Assembly (NCBI RefSeq): GCF_900115955.1
Contig: NZ_FOYL01000006.1
Span: forward strand, 339,849-403,848
DNA: 64,000 nucleotides
Reading direction: 5' to 3'
Source: Lentzea waywayandensis
GTDB lineage: Bacteria; Actinomycetota; Actinomycetes; Mycobacteriales; Pseudonocardiaceae
Notes under the pieces: model-generated
What the model saw: the letters and a program-made list of their open reading frames with translations, nothing else
What the model was told of the DNA's origin: nothing
Databases searched by the model: none
Position numbers and translations under genes: made by a program
Shown here: piece after piece, positions 56,549-64,000 of the stretch
How the letters are laid out: the number at the start of each line of letters is the position of its first letter
How positions within the stretch are numbered: position 1 is the first letter of the stretch

Positions 56549-57768
56549 CAGGGCACGACGTCGAACTGGTGCTCGACCTGCGCGAGTTGACGAACGCGCC
56601 GGGCACCAAAGAGGAGTTCGCCGCGCTGTGGGCGGATCTGGAAATCGCGTTGACCGGGCAGGACCTCCAGCGCCGCAGGGTGCATTCGCTGGACGGGGCA
56701 GGCGGCACGGTGCGGCTCGAGGTCGTGCGGGCGGGTGCAGGGGTGGTCGGGGCGGACACCCGGTTCGCCGTGGTGGCCGTGCGGGAACGCGCGGAGATCC
56801 GCTATCGGTGCAGGCACTGCACCGGGAAGGCCGAGTACGCGCCGTTCCTGTGCTCGGTCTGCCCGTCCGACGGCAACGACAACCGCGTGTGCGACCGGCA
56901 CGTCGTGATGCTCGACGGTGCTCTCATCGCCACGTGCCAGGACCATCGGCCCACCTGTCAGGCGTGTCCGTCGGCCGCCGTGTTCCGGTGCACGGGGCGG
57001 GCCTGCCAGAGGGCAAAGGCCTGGTGCGGAACGCATCGCAGGTCGCACCCGAAAGATCCGGACCTCGCGTTCTGCCCACCGTGCTTCGAGGAGGCGTTTC
57101 CCCGCTGCGAGAGTTCGTCGTGCGGTGACCTCGGATCGGTGCGGTGCGAACACCTCACCCGCGACTTCCGCCGGTGCGCCCGCAGGATGTGCACCCAGCA
57201 CGCACACCGCTGGCAGGTGTTCGGGGGTGAACGCGTCGGGCTCGGCCGTTGCTCCGCCCACCGCGCCGTCAAGTCAGCGGCGCCTGACGAGGTCTTGTTC
57301 CAGATCGTCGGCGGCGCGGCGCGGCGCAGGCACAAAGAGCGGCAGCCGAGCCTGAGCGGGTTCGGGTACACGCTGCGCTACTGCGAGCACGCGGCGCTCG
57401 CCAAGGACCTGCCCGCTGTGCACCGGATGTTGCGGGCGTTGGAGCGCGAGGTCGTGAGGAACGCCGTGACGACGGCGGCGATGGCCGAGTCCTGGCAGGC
57501 CTGGGACCGGCAGCTCAAGGAGGCGCTGGAGGACCGCGCGGAGGGCGAGCGGTTGATCGCCGTGCTGCGGCCGCTGGTGCACTCGCGGCTGACGCAGGAG
57601 ATCCAGCTCGGGGAGTACAAGCGCGCGAGCGGCGCGCGGAAAGCGTTGCTCTTCGTCGAGGTGCCGGACGACCTCGCCGGTCTCTTCTACGGGAAGAACA
57701 GGGGCAACATCGCGAAGTACGAGAAGGCTCTGGGAGTCACGGTGAAGCGGGAACGAGGCGACCGGTGA
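56545..57768 (+). CDS. Multi-zinc-cluster protein with C-terminal KH-like RNA-binding domain
   Basis: 407 residues. After an 85-residue N-terminal alpha/beta domain come at least five Cys/His pairs-of-pairs. Ligand pairs are Cys89/92, 103/106, Cys116/His119, Cys131/His134, Cys138/141, 149/154, Cys161/His164, Cys177/180, Cys188/193, Cys201/His203, Cys211/216 with His219, and Cys236/His239, a mix of zinc-ribbon and B-box-like treble clefs. A helical region (about 280-360) follows. Residues about 366-404 then read as a KH domain: LLFVEVPDDLAGLFYGKNRGNI with the GKNRG loop in the GxxG position, then AKYEKALGVTVKRE. RNA binding is the likely activity. It overlaps both neighbours by four bases. Confidence 0.75.
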   Translation: MTGHDVELVLDLRELTNAPGTKEEFAALWADLEIALTGQDLQRRRVHSLDGAGGTVRLEVVRAGAGVVGADTRFAVVAVRERAEIRYRCRHCTGKAEYAPFLCSVCPSDGNDNRVCDRHVVMLDGALIATCQDHRPTCQACPSAAVFRCTGRACQRAKAWCGTHRRSHPKDPDLAFCPPCFEEAFPRCESSSCGDLGSVRCEHLTRDFRRCARRMCTQHAHRWQVFGGERVGLGRCSAHRAVKSAAPDEVLFQIVGGAARRRHKERQPSLSGFGYTLRYCEHAALAKDLPAVHRMLRALEREVVRNAVTTAAMAESWQAWDRQLKEALEDRAEGERLIAVLRPLVHSRLTQEIQLGEYKRASGARKALLFVEVPDDLAGLFYGKNRGNIAKYEKALGVTVKRERGDR

Positions 57769-59597
57769 GGCGATCGACTGTCGCCGCGTCGGGACCGCAC
57801 CGGCTGGTCGCCGTGCCGGGTGGCGGTGCTGTCACGGGAACCCGCGTCGGTGTGCCGGTGGGCGCGGGCTCAGGCGCCGGGGTGCTGAGCGTTCGTTCCG
57901 GGACGGGCTGGCTGCAGGCGGCGGTGCTCGCCACCGAACTGGCCGAGGTGCCGGCGAAGCACGTCGCCATCGACGAAGACCTTGCCGCGCAATGGGATCT
58001 GGACGTCGCGGACCGGCAGCGGTGGCAGCTCGACCTGGTGGACGCGGTGCCGGTCGGCAAGCTGGTGCTGGAACTCGCGACCGAACGCGAACCAGGTGAA
58101 GCGGCCCGCGAGTTCGCACAGGCCGGACTCGTCGGAGAACTGCTCTGGGTGCCCGCCAAAGGCACGGACTTCTCGGTGTCCGTGAACGGTGTGCCGCACC
58201 GCGTGCACGAGGTCGACGCGGGCGGACACCACGAGGTCGTCGCCCGCATTACGAAGAACACCGTCGTCGAGCTGTACGCGCCCGCGTCCCGTGCGGGCGT
58301 CGACGTGGTGGTCCTCGCGGACACCAGCTTTTCGATGCAGATGCAGGACCTGCCCGCCGTGCGCGCGTCCGCGTGGGGCACGTTCACCACGGGCGAGCAG
58401 TGGATCACCCGCGTCGAGGCGTTGCGGGAGTCGTTGCGGGACCTGCTGGAGATGCGCACGCGTGTCTCCGGGCGCGTGTCACGGCTCGCCCTGCTGGAGT
58501 TCAACGGCCAGGTGCGACAGGTCTTTCCGCACCAGCCCGGCATGGTGCAGCTCGACGCGGACTCGCCGGCCCCGCTCGTGGACGACTTCCGGCGCGCGGT
58601 CGCGTCGATGAAACCGTCCGGCAGCACGGACATCGGCCAGGCGCTGCACGCCGCGGCCAATCTGCTCCACCGCAACGGCAGACCGGGCAACGAGAAGCTC
58701 GTCGTGCTGGTCAGCGACGGCGCGAACTGGGTGCCCAGGGGTGAGTCCGGCACCGGCGAGATCGTGTCCGCCGTCAAGGAACCGGTGAGCCTGATGGAGC
58801 ACCTGCACCGCGACCTCGGCATCCGGCTGCACGCCGTGGGCATCAGCGACGAGAACCTCTATCGCAGGCGCGGCGGCGACATGCGGAAGGCCGAGTACGT
58901 CCCCAACCACACGTTGCTCCGCGAGCTGGTGAAGGTCGGCGGCGGCGATTCCACCACGGTCGGCGGGCTCGACGCGCTCGCCGGCTACTTCGGCGGACTC
59001 GGCGGCGGCATCGTCCACCGCGTCCAAGGCCGCCTCACCGCGGCGCCGAAACCCGGCCCGCTTCCCGAACGCACCCGCACCGCGCTCCAGGCGCTGCGGC
59101 ACACCGGAACCGAGGACTGGGACCGGCACCGGGAGGAGCTGAAGGCCGGCATCACCGAGCTGGCCGGTCGGTGCGACACGGAGTTCCAGCGCAGCCACGG
59201 CCAGGACGTGTGGGTGGACCGGTTCGTGCTCCAGCTGTCCGGCCGGGAGTTCGGCTCGCTCGTCGCGGACGTCGCCGGTGCCGCGAACTTCCTCGTCCGC
59301 GTGTCCAGAGGACTGCGTCCGCAACCGGACCACGCGGCGTTCGCCCCGCTGGTCGCGCTGCTCGACGAGCTGCGGTCGATCGGGGAGAACGGCGGCGTCG
59401 ACTACGGCCGGGTGACCGGGTTGTGCGGTAAGCGTGCCGACTCGCCGGGCAGCGTCCAGGTGCTCGTGATGCGCCGCGTCCACGACGTGATGACCGACGT
59501 CCACCGGGCGCTGTCCTCCGCACCGGCACCCGTGATCGTGATCGCCGCGCCGGCGAGCACCGCACGACCCGCGTCCTCCTTCGTCTACCGGAACTGA
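57765..59597 (+). CDS. VWA-domain protein with probable Cdc48-N-like N-terminal region
   Basis: 610 residues. Residues about 1-170 contain two small beta-barrel-like units (VLSVRSGTGWLQAAVLA, AKHVAIDEDLAAQWDL, GKLVLELATE; then ELLWVPAKGTDFSVSVNGV), reminiscent of the double-psi barrel plus second barrel of Cdc48-N domains. The VWA domain (about 178-370) has a complete MIDAS: DTSFS (Asp186, Ser188, Ser190), Thr288 in GSTDIG and Asp318 in LVSDG. The remaining 240 residues are helical. GTG 57765 overlaps the previous stop. VWA proteins of TerY/YegL type partner with the kinases found downstream here. Confidence 0.8.
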   Translation: MRRSTVAASGPHRLVAVPGGGAVTGTRVGVPVGAGSGAGVLSVRSGTGWLQAAVLATELAEVPAKHVAIDEDLAAQWDLDVADRQRWQLDLVDAVPVGKLVLELATEREPGEAAREFAQAGLVGELLWVPAKGTDFSVSVNGVPHRVHEVDAGGHHEVVARITKNTVVELYAPASRAGVDVVVLADTSFSMQMQDLPAVRASAWGTFTTGEQWITRVEALRESLRDLLEMRTRVSGRVSRLALLEFNGQVRQVFPHQPGMVQLDADSPAPLVDDFRRAVASMKPSGSTDIGQALHAAANLLHRNGRPGNEKLVVLVSDGANWVPRGESGTGEIVSAVKEPVSLMEHLHRDLGIRLHAVGISDENLYRRRGGDMRKAEYVPNHTLLRELVKVGGGDSTTVGGLDALAGYFGGLGGGIVHRVQGRLTAAPKPGPLPERTRTALQALRHTGTEDWDRHREELKAGITELAGRCDTEFQRSHGQDVWVDRFVLQLSGREFGSLVADVAGAANFLVRVSRGLRPQPDHAAFAPLVALLDELRSIGENGGVDYGRVTGLCGKRADSPGSVQVLVMRRVHDVMTDVHRALSSAPAPVIVIAAPASTARPASSFVYRN

Positions 59598-59602
59598 GCT
59601 CG

Positions 59603-61396
59603 ATGACCACCGTGGGAATGAGGGTCGGGCCTGCCGGGGCGCCTGACCACTACGAGCTCTGCGAACGGGTCACCGAGGGCGGCGAGGGCGAGATCTGGCT
59701 CGCCACGACCGCACGCGTCAACGAGATCGACCGCCGCTGGGCCGTGAAGGTGTTGCACTCGAGGCATCTCGAGCAGAACCAGCACGAGACGCCGGACCAG
59801 GCGCTGGCCCGCTGGTACCGGAAGGCCGAGGAGGCACGGGAGGAGACCAGCCAGCTCGCTGTCCCCGGGGTGGCCGGCGCGTCGACGGTGTTCATCGGTG
59901 CCGAGCCGCACGAACCGGGCAGAGCGGGTGATCGTCACACGCTTTACGTCGTGTCGCGGTGGATCGATGGTGACGACCTGACGCGATGGGTGCGCAAGGC
60001 CAAGCCGTCCTTCGCGGACGTCTGCGTCGTCGCTGGCAAGCTCGCCGGGATCATCGACTCGATCAGCACCGGTCCGCTCGCCGTGCACCACCGGGACATC
60101 TCGCCCGCGAACGTCATGGTCGACGAGAAGGGCGAGGTGCACCTGATCGACTTCACCTCGGTCGTGCCGGCCAGGAGCGGTCCGACCACGACCGTGCGCA
60201 CCTACGGCTACACCGCACCCGAAGGCGGGAACAAAGGCACCGCCGAAGCGGACAGGTACTCGTTCGGCGCGGTGATCCACTTCCTGCTGCTCGGCCTGCC
60301 GCCGAGGGAGAGCCACGCGGCGGTGACGTGCCGGTCCGCGTTGCGCAGGGCCAACTTCCCGGCCGAGGTCGCGGACCACGTCGCCGAGTTGCTCGTGGAG
60401 GACGCGAAGCGCAGGCCGAAGTCGTTGCGCGACTGGGCCGCCCGGCTGCGGGCGATGATCGACGCGGTCGACGCGATGCCGGCGCGGTCACTGGTGGTCG
60501 ACCTCGACCTGGCACTGGACGTCACCGGGACACCGACCATCGCGGCGATCGGCGACTCGGTGCTGTCGCGGGCCCGGCTCGCGGTCGGGTCCACCGGAAA
60601 GCTCGTGCCGGACGCCGCCGCACCGTCGTTCCCGCAGTACGTGAGAGTCGGCGTCGACGGAGCGGGCGAGGTCGTCCAGTTCGTGATCGACAGCGCCCGT
60701 GCGATGTGGATCGGCCGCTCCGGGCAGTGGCGGCAGGCAGGGGAAGCCGTGCCGGCGGGTGGGATCGCGGTGCTCAGGCGGTCCGACGGCTCGGTCACGG
60801 CGTTCGTCGTCGATCCGTTCGGCCTGCTGACCGCCGTCACCGCCGAGGTCGGGGGAGGAGTGCACCGCGCAGATCAGCACCTGCACGTGCAACGGGTGCT
60901 GGCGTCCACAGTGGACGCTGATGGGCGCCCGGCGACGGCGGTGGTCATGCCGGACGGCGAGTTGGCGGTGGCGTGCGAGGACCGGCGGGACAGGCTCGGC
61001 GTGACCGGTGTGGCCGCCGCGGGACTGTGCCTCAACACCTACGGCGAGCTCCAGTGCCGGTGCGTGCTCGGCGGCGGCCGGCAGATCGCCGTTTTCGAGC
61101 AGCAGTACGGGGAATGGGCCCGGACGAGTGTCGCGAACGCGCCCGGACGTGCCGCGGACATCGCGTGCGTCGGCCAGCGCGACGGCGTCACCGTGGCCGT
61201 CGCGGGTGATGACGGGCTGTGGGTAGGTGAGGACGGCGCATCGTGGCAACGGCTGAGCGACGAACCCGCGCACCGCGTCGCGCTCGGCATCGGTGCCGCG
61301 TGGCGACTGCGGCTCGCCGCCGTGGTTGCGGGCCGGGGCGTCGTCGCGAGTGAGGGTTTCGACGGCAAGTGGCCGCCGGGCCTGCGGAAACTGTGA
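59603..61396 (+). CDS. Ser/Thr protein kinase with C-terminal beta-rich (propeller-like) domain
   Basis: 597 residues, no membrane segment. Kinase domain about 16-275: glycine loop EGGEGEIW, Lys49 in WAVKV, catalytic HRDISPAN (Asp165, Asn170), metal Asp183 in LIDFT in place of DFG, activation-loop end YTAPEGG and EADRYSFGAVIHFLLLG. All essential residues are present. Residues about 295-597 consist of repeated short strands with turns such as GVDGAGEVVQFVIDSARAMWIGRSGQWRQAG and VAVAGDDGLWVGEDGASWQRL, a beta-propeller-like sensor. It is five bases downstream of the VWA gene, its likely partner or substrate. Confidence 0.88.
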   Translation: MTTVGMRVGPAGAPDHYELCERVTEGGEGEIWLATTARVNEIDRRWAVKVLHSRHLEQNQHETPDQALARWYRKAEEAREETSQLAVPGVAGASTVFIGAEPHEPGRAGDRHTLYVVSRWIDGDDLTRWVRKAKPSFADVCVVAGKLAGIIDSISTGPLAVHHRDISPANVMVDEKGEVHLIDFTSVVPARSGPTTTVRTYGYTAPEGGNKGTAEADRYSFGAVIHFLLLGLPPRESHAAVTCRSALRRANFPAEVADHVAELLVEDAKRRPKSLRDWAARLRAMIDAVDAMPARSLVVDLDLALDVTGTPTIAAIGDSVLSRARLAVGSTGKLVPDAAAPSFPQYVRVGVDGAGEVVQFVIDSARAMWIGRSGQWRQAGEAVPAGGIAVLRRSDGSVTAFVVDPFGLLTAVTAEVGGGVHRADQHLHVQRVLASTVDADGRPATAVVMPDGELAVACEDRRDRLGVTGVAAAGLCLNTYGELQCRCVLGGGRQIAVFEQQYGEWARTSVANAPGRAADIACVGQRDGVTVAVAGDDGLWVGEDGASWQRLSDEPAHRVALGIGAAWRLRLAAVVAGRGVVASEGFDGKWPPGLRKL

Positions 61397-61411
61397 TTAG
61401 GAGAGACGTTG

Positions 61412-62122
61412 GTGTTCAACGAGTACGTGTACGCGTCCCAGAACAAGGTGCGGCAGTTCGTGCCGGTCGACGAGTCCTGGTGGTCGCGGCTGCGGGTTCG
61501 CAAGATCGCGGGCAAGGTCCGCGTCGCTCCTCTGGAGACCTCGGTGGAATTGGAGCCGGTCGGCGCCACGCTGTCGGACGGTGACCTGGAGCAGTTGGTC
61601 GAGCACCTCAGCGCGGAGTCGCGGTGGTACCGGGACGACGACCTGATTCCCGGGACCTGGGTCCACTTCGAGGGCAGGATCGGCTGTCAGGCGTTGCCCG
61701 AGGGCGCGGCGATCTTCTGCGAGGCGGGCGGTCTGGAGAAGACGACCACACGCATCATGCTGCACGGCTCCGCGGCCAACCTGCTGGGCACGACTCCCTC
61801 CGTCGCACCGGAGGGCAGTCGCTTCTCCCACTTCGGCGCGGCGTCGTCGGTGGTGGAGTCGGCGCTCGCGAACGCCGCGCTGCCCGTGGGGGAACAGAAG
61901 TTCTGGGGCCCGTTCGGCCGGAGCAGGGGCCAGGTGCCGGGCTCGGCGCTGGCGGAGCACGTCGGCACGCTGTTCCGCGAGGTCGCCTGTCACGACTGGT
62001 ACTACGACGAGTCGCCGTACCTCGCGGGATGCGCGCGGGTCAGTGCCGTCGTGCGTCCACAGGAGTTGCCGTTCGCCGTGGTCGTGGCCTCTCCGCTGTT
62101 CGTACGGCATTCGCACCCGTGA
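61412..62122 (+). CDS. Unrecognised cluster protein, 236 aa
   Basis: Starts at GTG 61412 (AGGAG eight bases upstream; the overlapping TTG 61409 is an alternative). N-terminus: FNEYVYASQNKVRQFVP, a pattern (short strand, then S..KV) I recall from uncharacterised Streptomyces proteins. The middle has WVHFEGRIGCQALPEGAAIFCEAG and the end a WYYDESPYLAGCARVSAVV strand pair. No catalytic motif, signal peptide or membrane segment was found. It lies 15 bases after the kinase gene, and 211 bases of non-coding DNA follow, so it may end the first transcription unit of the cluster. Confidence 0.7.
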   Translation: MFNEYVYASQNKVRQFVPVDESWWSRLRVRKIAGKVRVAPLETSVELEPVGATLSDGDLEQLVEHLSAESRWYRDDDLIPGTWVHFEGRIGCQALPEGAAIFCEAGGLEKTTTRIMLHGSAANLLGTTPSVAPEGSRFSHFGAASSVVESALANAALPVGEQKFWGPFGRSRGQVPGSALAEHVGTLFREVACHDWYYDESPYLAGCARVSAVVRPQELPFAVVVASPLFVRHSHP

Positions 62123-62190
62123 CCAGGTAGGTGCGGCCCGTATTGGCATTGCGATCGGGTTTGTTACAGGTCCGGAGTGGTCAGTTCGTG

Positions 62191-62310
62191 GACATTTCTC
62201 GTTATTCCAGATCGGATGGGATCGTCTGCTCGGACATTTCTCGTGAGCCGGTAACAGCAGAGCGGGTTTCTCGATAGTCCATCCGTGAGTCGGGCGTACC
62301 GACACATTTC
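62191..62310. promoter_or_regulatory. Repeat-containing internal promoter region of the kinase cluster
   Basis: In the only long gap inside the cluster (62123-62333), a 13-base direct repeat GGACATTTCTCGT occurs at 62191-62203 and 62233-62245, 42 bp apart (four helical turns). A third, partial copy (ACATTTC) lies at 62304-62310. Same-face repeats suggest a binding site for a regulator and hence a second promoter for the last two genes. Confidence 0.5.
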
Positions 62311-62333
62311 CTGAGTGGAGGATGGAGAATTCG

Positions 62334-63737
62334 ATGACGTCTGCTGTCGAGTACTCCGACCTCGGGCAGCTGGGTGCTCAGCTCGGGCGTGGTGGGCAGG
62401 CTGTCGTGTGGGACGCGCCGAACGCGAAAGTCCCCGGCGTGTCGGCACCGTTGGTGTACAAGGAGTACAAGCAAGCGCCACCGTCCGGTGCGGAGCTTCG
62501 CAAGATCGTCGGGCTGCGCGCCAAACTGTCCGGAGCGGACCTCGATCGGCTCAACGAGCTGACCACCTGGCCGTTGCGCGTAGTGGAACGCGCGGGCGTC
62601 GCCTGTGGAATCCTGATGCGCCGGATTCCGGCCGAATTCGGTGCCGAAATCCCGGTTCTCAGCACTGGTGGCACGAAGTGGATTCCGCGCGAGGTGCAGT
62701 TCCTGTTCATCCCGCCGGATCGGCTCGGCGGGCCGAGGATCGGCTGGCAGGTGCCGACCTGGGAACAGCGGCTCGGAATCTGCCGGGACTTCGCGGAGTT
62801 GCTGGACTTCTACCACGAACGTCTCGAAGTCGTGTTCGGGGACATCAATCCGAAGAACGAGCTCTATCGGCTCGACGGCAGGCCTTCGGTGATGTTCATC
62901 GACTGCGACGGCGTGCGGTCGATGAGCCAGGTCGCGCGGAACGTCCAGCTCAACGTCGACGACTGGCAGCCGCCGGAACGCGGCCCGCTCACCAGGCTCA
63001 GCGACCGGTACAAGTTCGGCCTGTTCGTCCGCCGGACGCTGCTGCCGGACAAGCTCACGTCCACCGCGACCGACCCGGCCGCGATCGCGTCCGTGCTCGA
63101 CCGGACGGGCACCGACCTGCTCACCAGGGCGATCACCAAGACCGCCGACCCGAAGCAGCGGCCGTCCGCGGGCGAGTGGCTGACGTACTTCCGCCGGCTG
63201 CTCGGCGAGGACATCGACCCGCCCGTCCTGATCGAGACGGAACTGGACCGGTCGTTCGTTGCTCTGGGCAACCCGGTGCAACTGCGCTGGAGGGCGACGG
63301 ACGCGGTCACGCTCGATGTCGTCGTCGACGGCAAGAAGACGTCGGTCGACGCCCGGCCGGGCAGTGGCGTCGTGCAGCTGTGGCCCGACCGCACCACGCA
63401 CATCGCCGTGACGGCGGCCAATTCCCTCGGGACCGACTCCAGGGTCGTCGGTCCCGTCGCGGTGATCCCACCGCCGGACGTGCTGCGCACCCCGGTCGTC
63501 CTGCCGGACCTGCCGCCGGTCACCGAGTTCATGGGCTCGCTCCCGCGGACCTCGTTGCCTGATCTGCCGGACGTGGTGCCGCGGGCCCGCCTCGACCCGT
63601 TCGACGTCGCGCCGGCCGGCCGCGGGTTCGGCTGGCCGGCGCTCGACGTCGCCCGATTTCCGTTCGACCTGAACGAACTGCTGCTCGGTGGCCCTCCGCT
63701 CGACGGGCTGCTGGCCAACTCTGAGGAAACGACATGA
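62334..63737 (+). CDS. Divergent protein-kinase-like protein with C-terminal Ig-like domain
   Basis: 467 residues. Kinase-like region about 8-290: GRGGQAVVW (glycine loop, 18-26), Lys43 in LVYKEYK, FGDINPKN (catalytic Asp170, Asn175; no preceding HR) and IDCDG (Asp190, in place of DFG). This is the atypical YegI/HhH-kinase style. Residues about 305-385 form an Ig-like sandwich (LGNPVQLRWRATDAVTLDVVVDGKK), often seen as a protein-binding module. The tail is Pro-rich. ATG 62334 is preferred (GGAG six bases upstream) over ATG 62322. Its stop overlaps the next ATG (63734-63737). Confidence 0.8.
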   Translation: MTSAVEYSDLGQLGAQLGRGGQAVVWDAPNAKVPGVSAPLVYKEYKQAPPSGAELRKIVGLRAKLSGADLDRLNELTTWPLRVVERAGVACGILMRRIPAEFGAEIPVLSTGGTKWIPREVQFLFIPPDRLGGPRIGWQVPTWEQRLGICRDFAELLDFYHERLEVVFGDINPKNELYRLDGRPSVMFIDCDGVRSMSQVARNVQLNVDDWQPPERGPLTRLSDRYKFGLFVRRTLLPDKLTSTATDPAAIASVLDRTGTDLLTRAITKTADPKQRPSAGEWLTYFRRLLGEDIDPPVLIETELDRSFVALGNPVQLRWRATDAVTLDVVVDGKKTSVDARPGSGVVQLWPDRTTHIAVTAANSLGTDSRVVGPVAVIPPPDVLRTPVVLPDLPPVTEFMGSLPRTSLPDLPDVVPRARLDPFDVAPAGRGFGWPALDVARFPFDLNELLLGGPPLDGLLANSEETT

Positions 63738-64000
63738 GTCTGCGTCACGCGCTCGCCGTGCTGGCGGGCGCTCGTCCGGAGATCCTGACGAAGGCTCCCG
63801 GCGATCTCACCAAACAAGCCGTGATGGGCGGTGTTCTGCTCAGCACCGCCAGTCTTGCCGGTGTGGCCGCGTTCTTCGCCCTGTCCAGCACCCTTGAGCT
63901 GGCGTGGTGGATCGCCGTGCCGAGCGCGCTCGTGTGGTTCGTGATCGTGCTCAACCTGGACCGGCTCCTGGTCGTGACGCTCAACACCGTGTCGGGCTGG
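63734..64000 (+). CDS. DUF4407-family membrane protein (N-terminal part, runs off the window)
   Basis: The first 89 residues are visible: a short cytosolic head (SLRHALAVLAGARPEILTKAPGD), then two membrane helices (AVMGGVLLSTASLAGVAAFFAL and WWIAVPSALVWFVIVLNLDRLLV in outline). Helix 1, the loop and the NLDRLLV end of helix 2 are typical of DUF4407, whose members continue with a long coiled coil. It overlaps the kinase-like gene by four bases. A membrane-anchored coiled-coil protein would give the cluster a membrane docking point. Confidence 0.8.
   Translation, partial: MSLRHALAVLAGARPEILTKAPGDLTKQAVMGGVLLSTASLAGVAAFFALSSTLELAWWIAVPSALVWFVIVLNLDRLLVVTLNTVSGW

Noticed and set aside
1-64000. 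CRISPR arrays, rRNA genes, prophage or complete insertion sequences
   Set aside because: No evenly spaced 25-40 bp repeats, no rRNA core sequences, no integrase, capsid or transposase genes were found anywhere in the window.

Overview
The window is about 70 % GC. Coding density is high, start codons are often GTG, several genes look leaderless, and there are ECF sigma/anti-sigma pairs, Tat-exported enzymes, CBM2 and ricin-type secreted hydrolases, mycothiol-associated DinB-like proteins and many TetR/MarR regulators. This is the chromosome of a filamentous actinomycete. The style fits Pseudonocardiales (Lentzea, Saccharothrix or Amycolatopsis-like), but the genus cannot be fixed from the sequence alone. 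One tRNA gene (Lys-CUU) is present. There is no rRNA operon, no CRISPR array and no intact transposon.

Layout. (1) 0.2-6.4 kb: a hydantoin/thiohydantoin-type catabolic operon with an NCS1 permease, hydantoinase/oxoprolinase, DUF917 desulfurase-type protein and PucR regulator. (2) 6.4-10.8 kb: an orphan histidine kinase, a decayed methyltransferase, an ABC-F protein and a secreted DUF4082 protein. (3) 10.9-16.3 kb: a Tat-exported molybdopterin oxidoreductase with its 2Fe-2S subunit (IorBA-like), an ion permease, a UspA protein and a TIM-barrel-like unknown. (4) 16.4-19 kb: a PARG-type hydrolase, a MarR regulator, an azoreductase and a nitroreductase around a double-palindrome operator. (5) 19-23.4 kb: an operon of ribbon-helix-helix regulator, DUF4097 protein, DrrAB-type exporter and cytochrome P450. 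(6) 23.7-29.2 kb: an SDR, a fatty-acid desaturase, and a two-gene aromatic hydroxylase/methyltransferase module with rare TTA codons. (7) 29.2-31.4 kb: a SigK/RskA pair next to a fasciclin (MPT83-like) lipoprotein that carries a SigK-type promoter. (8) 31.4-47.5 kb: TetR/DUF6653, a GH64 glucanase, an nSTAND-WD40 NTPase, tRNA-Lys, YhhN, a thermolysin-like protease, AraC/VOC/SRPBCC, a Baeyer-Villiger monooxygenase with its TetR, and a tachylectin-like repeat protein. (9) 47.6-54.6 kb: an M20 hydrolase, MarR and a DinB-like protein sharing a long palindrome, a methyltransferase, and two translationally coupled beta-helix/CBM2 secreted enzymes.

(10) 55.3-64 kb (continuing off the right edge) is the most unusual region. 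Seven tightly packed plus-strand genes encode a GCS2-like ligase fold, a multi-zinc-cluster protein ending in a KH-like RNA-binding domain, a VWA protein with a possible Cdc48-N-like front end, a full protein kinase with a beta-rich C-terminus, an unrecognised 236-residue protein, a second divergent kinase fused to an Ig-like domain, and a DUF4407 membrane protein. Stop/start overlaps tie most of them together. The VWA plus kinase core recalls the TerY-P/YegI-YegL phospho-signalling systems, but I do not recognise this particular set as a described system. It is the best candidate here for something new.
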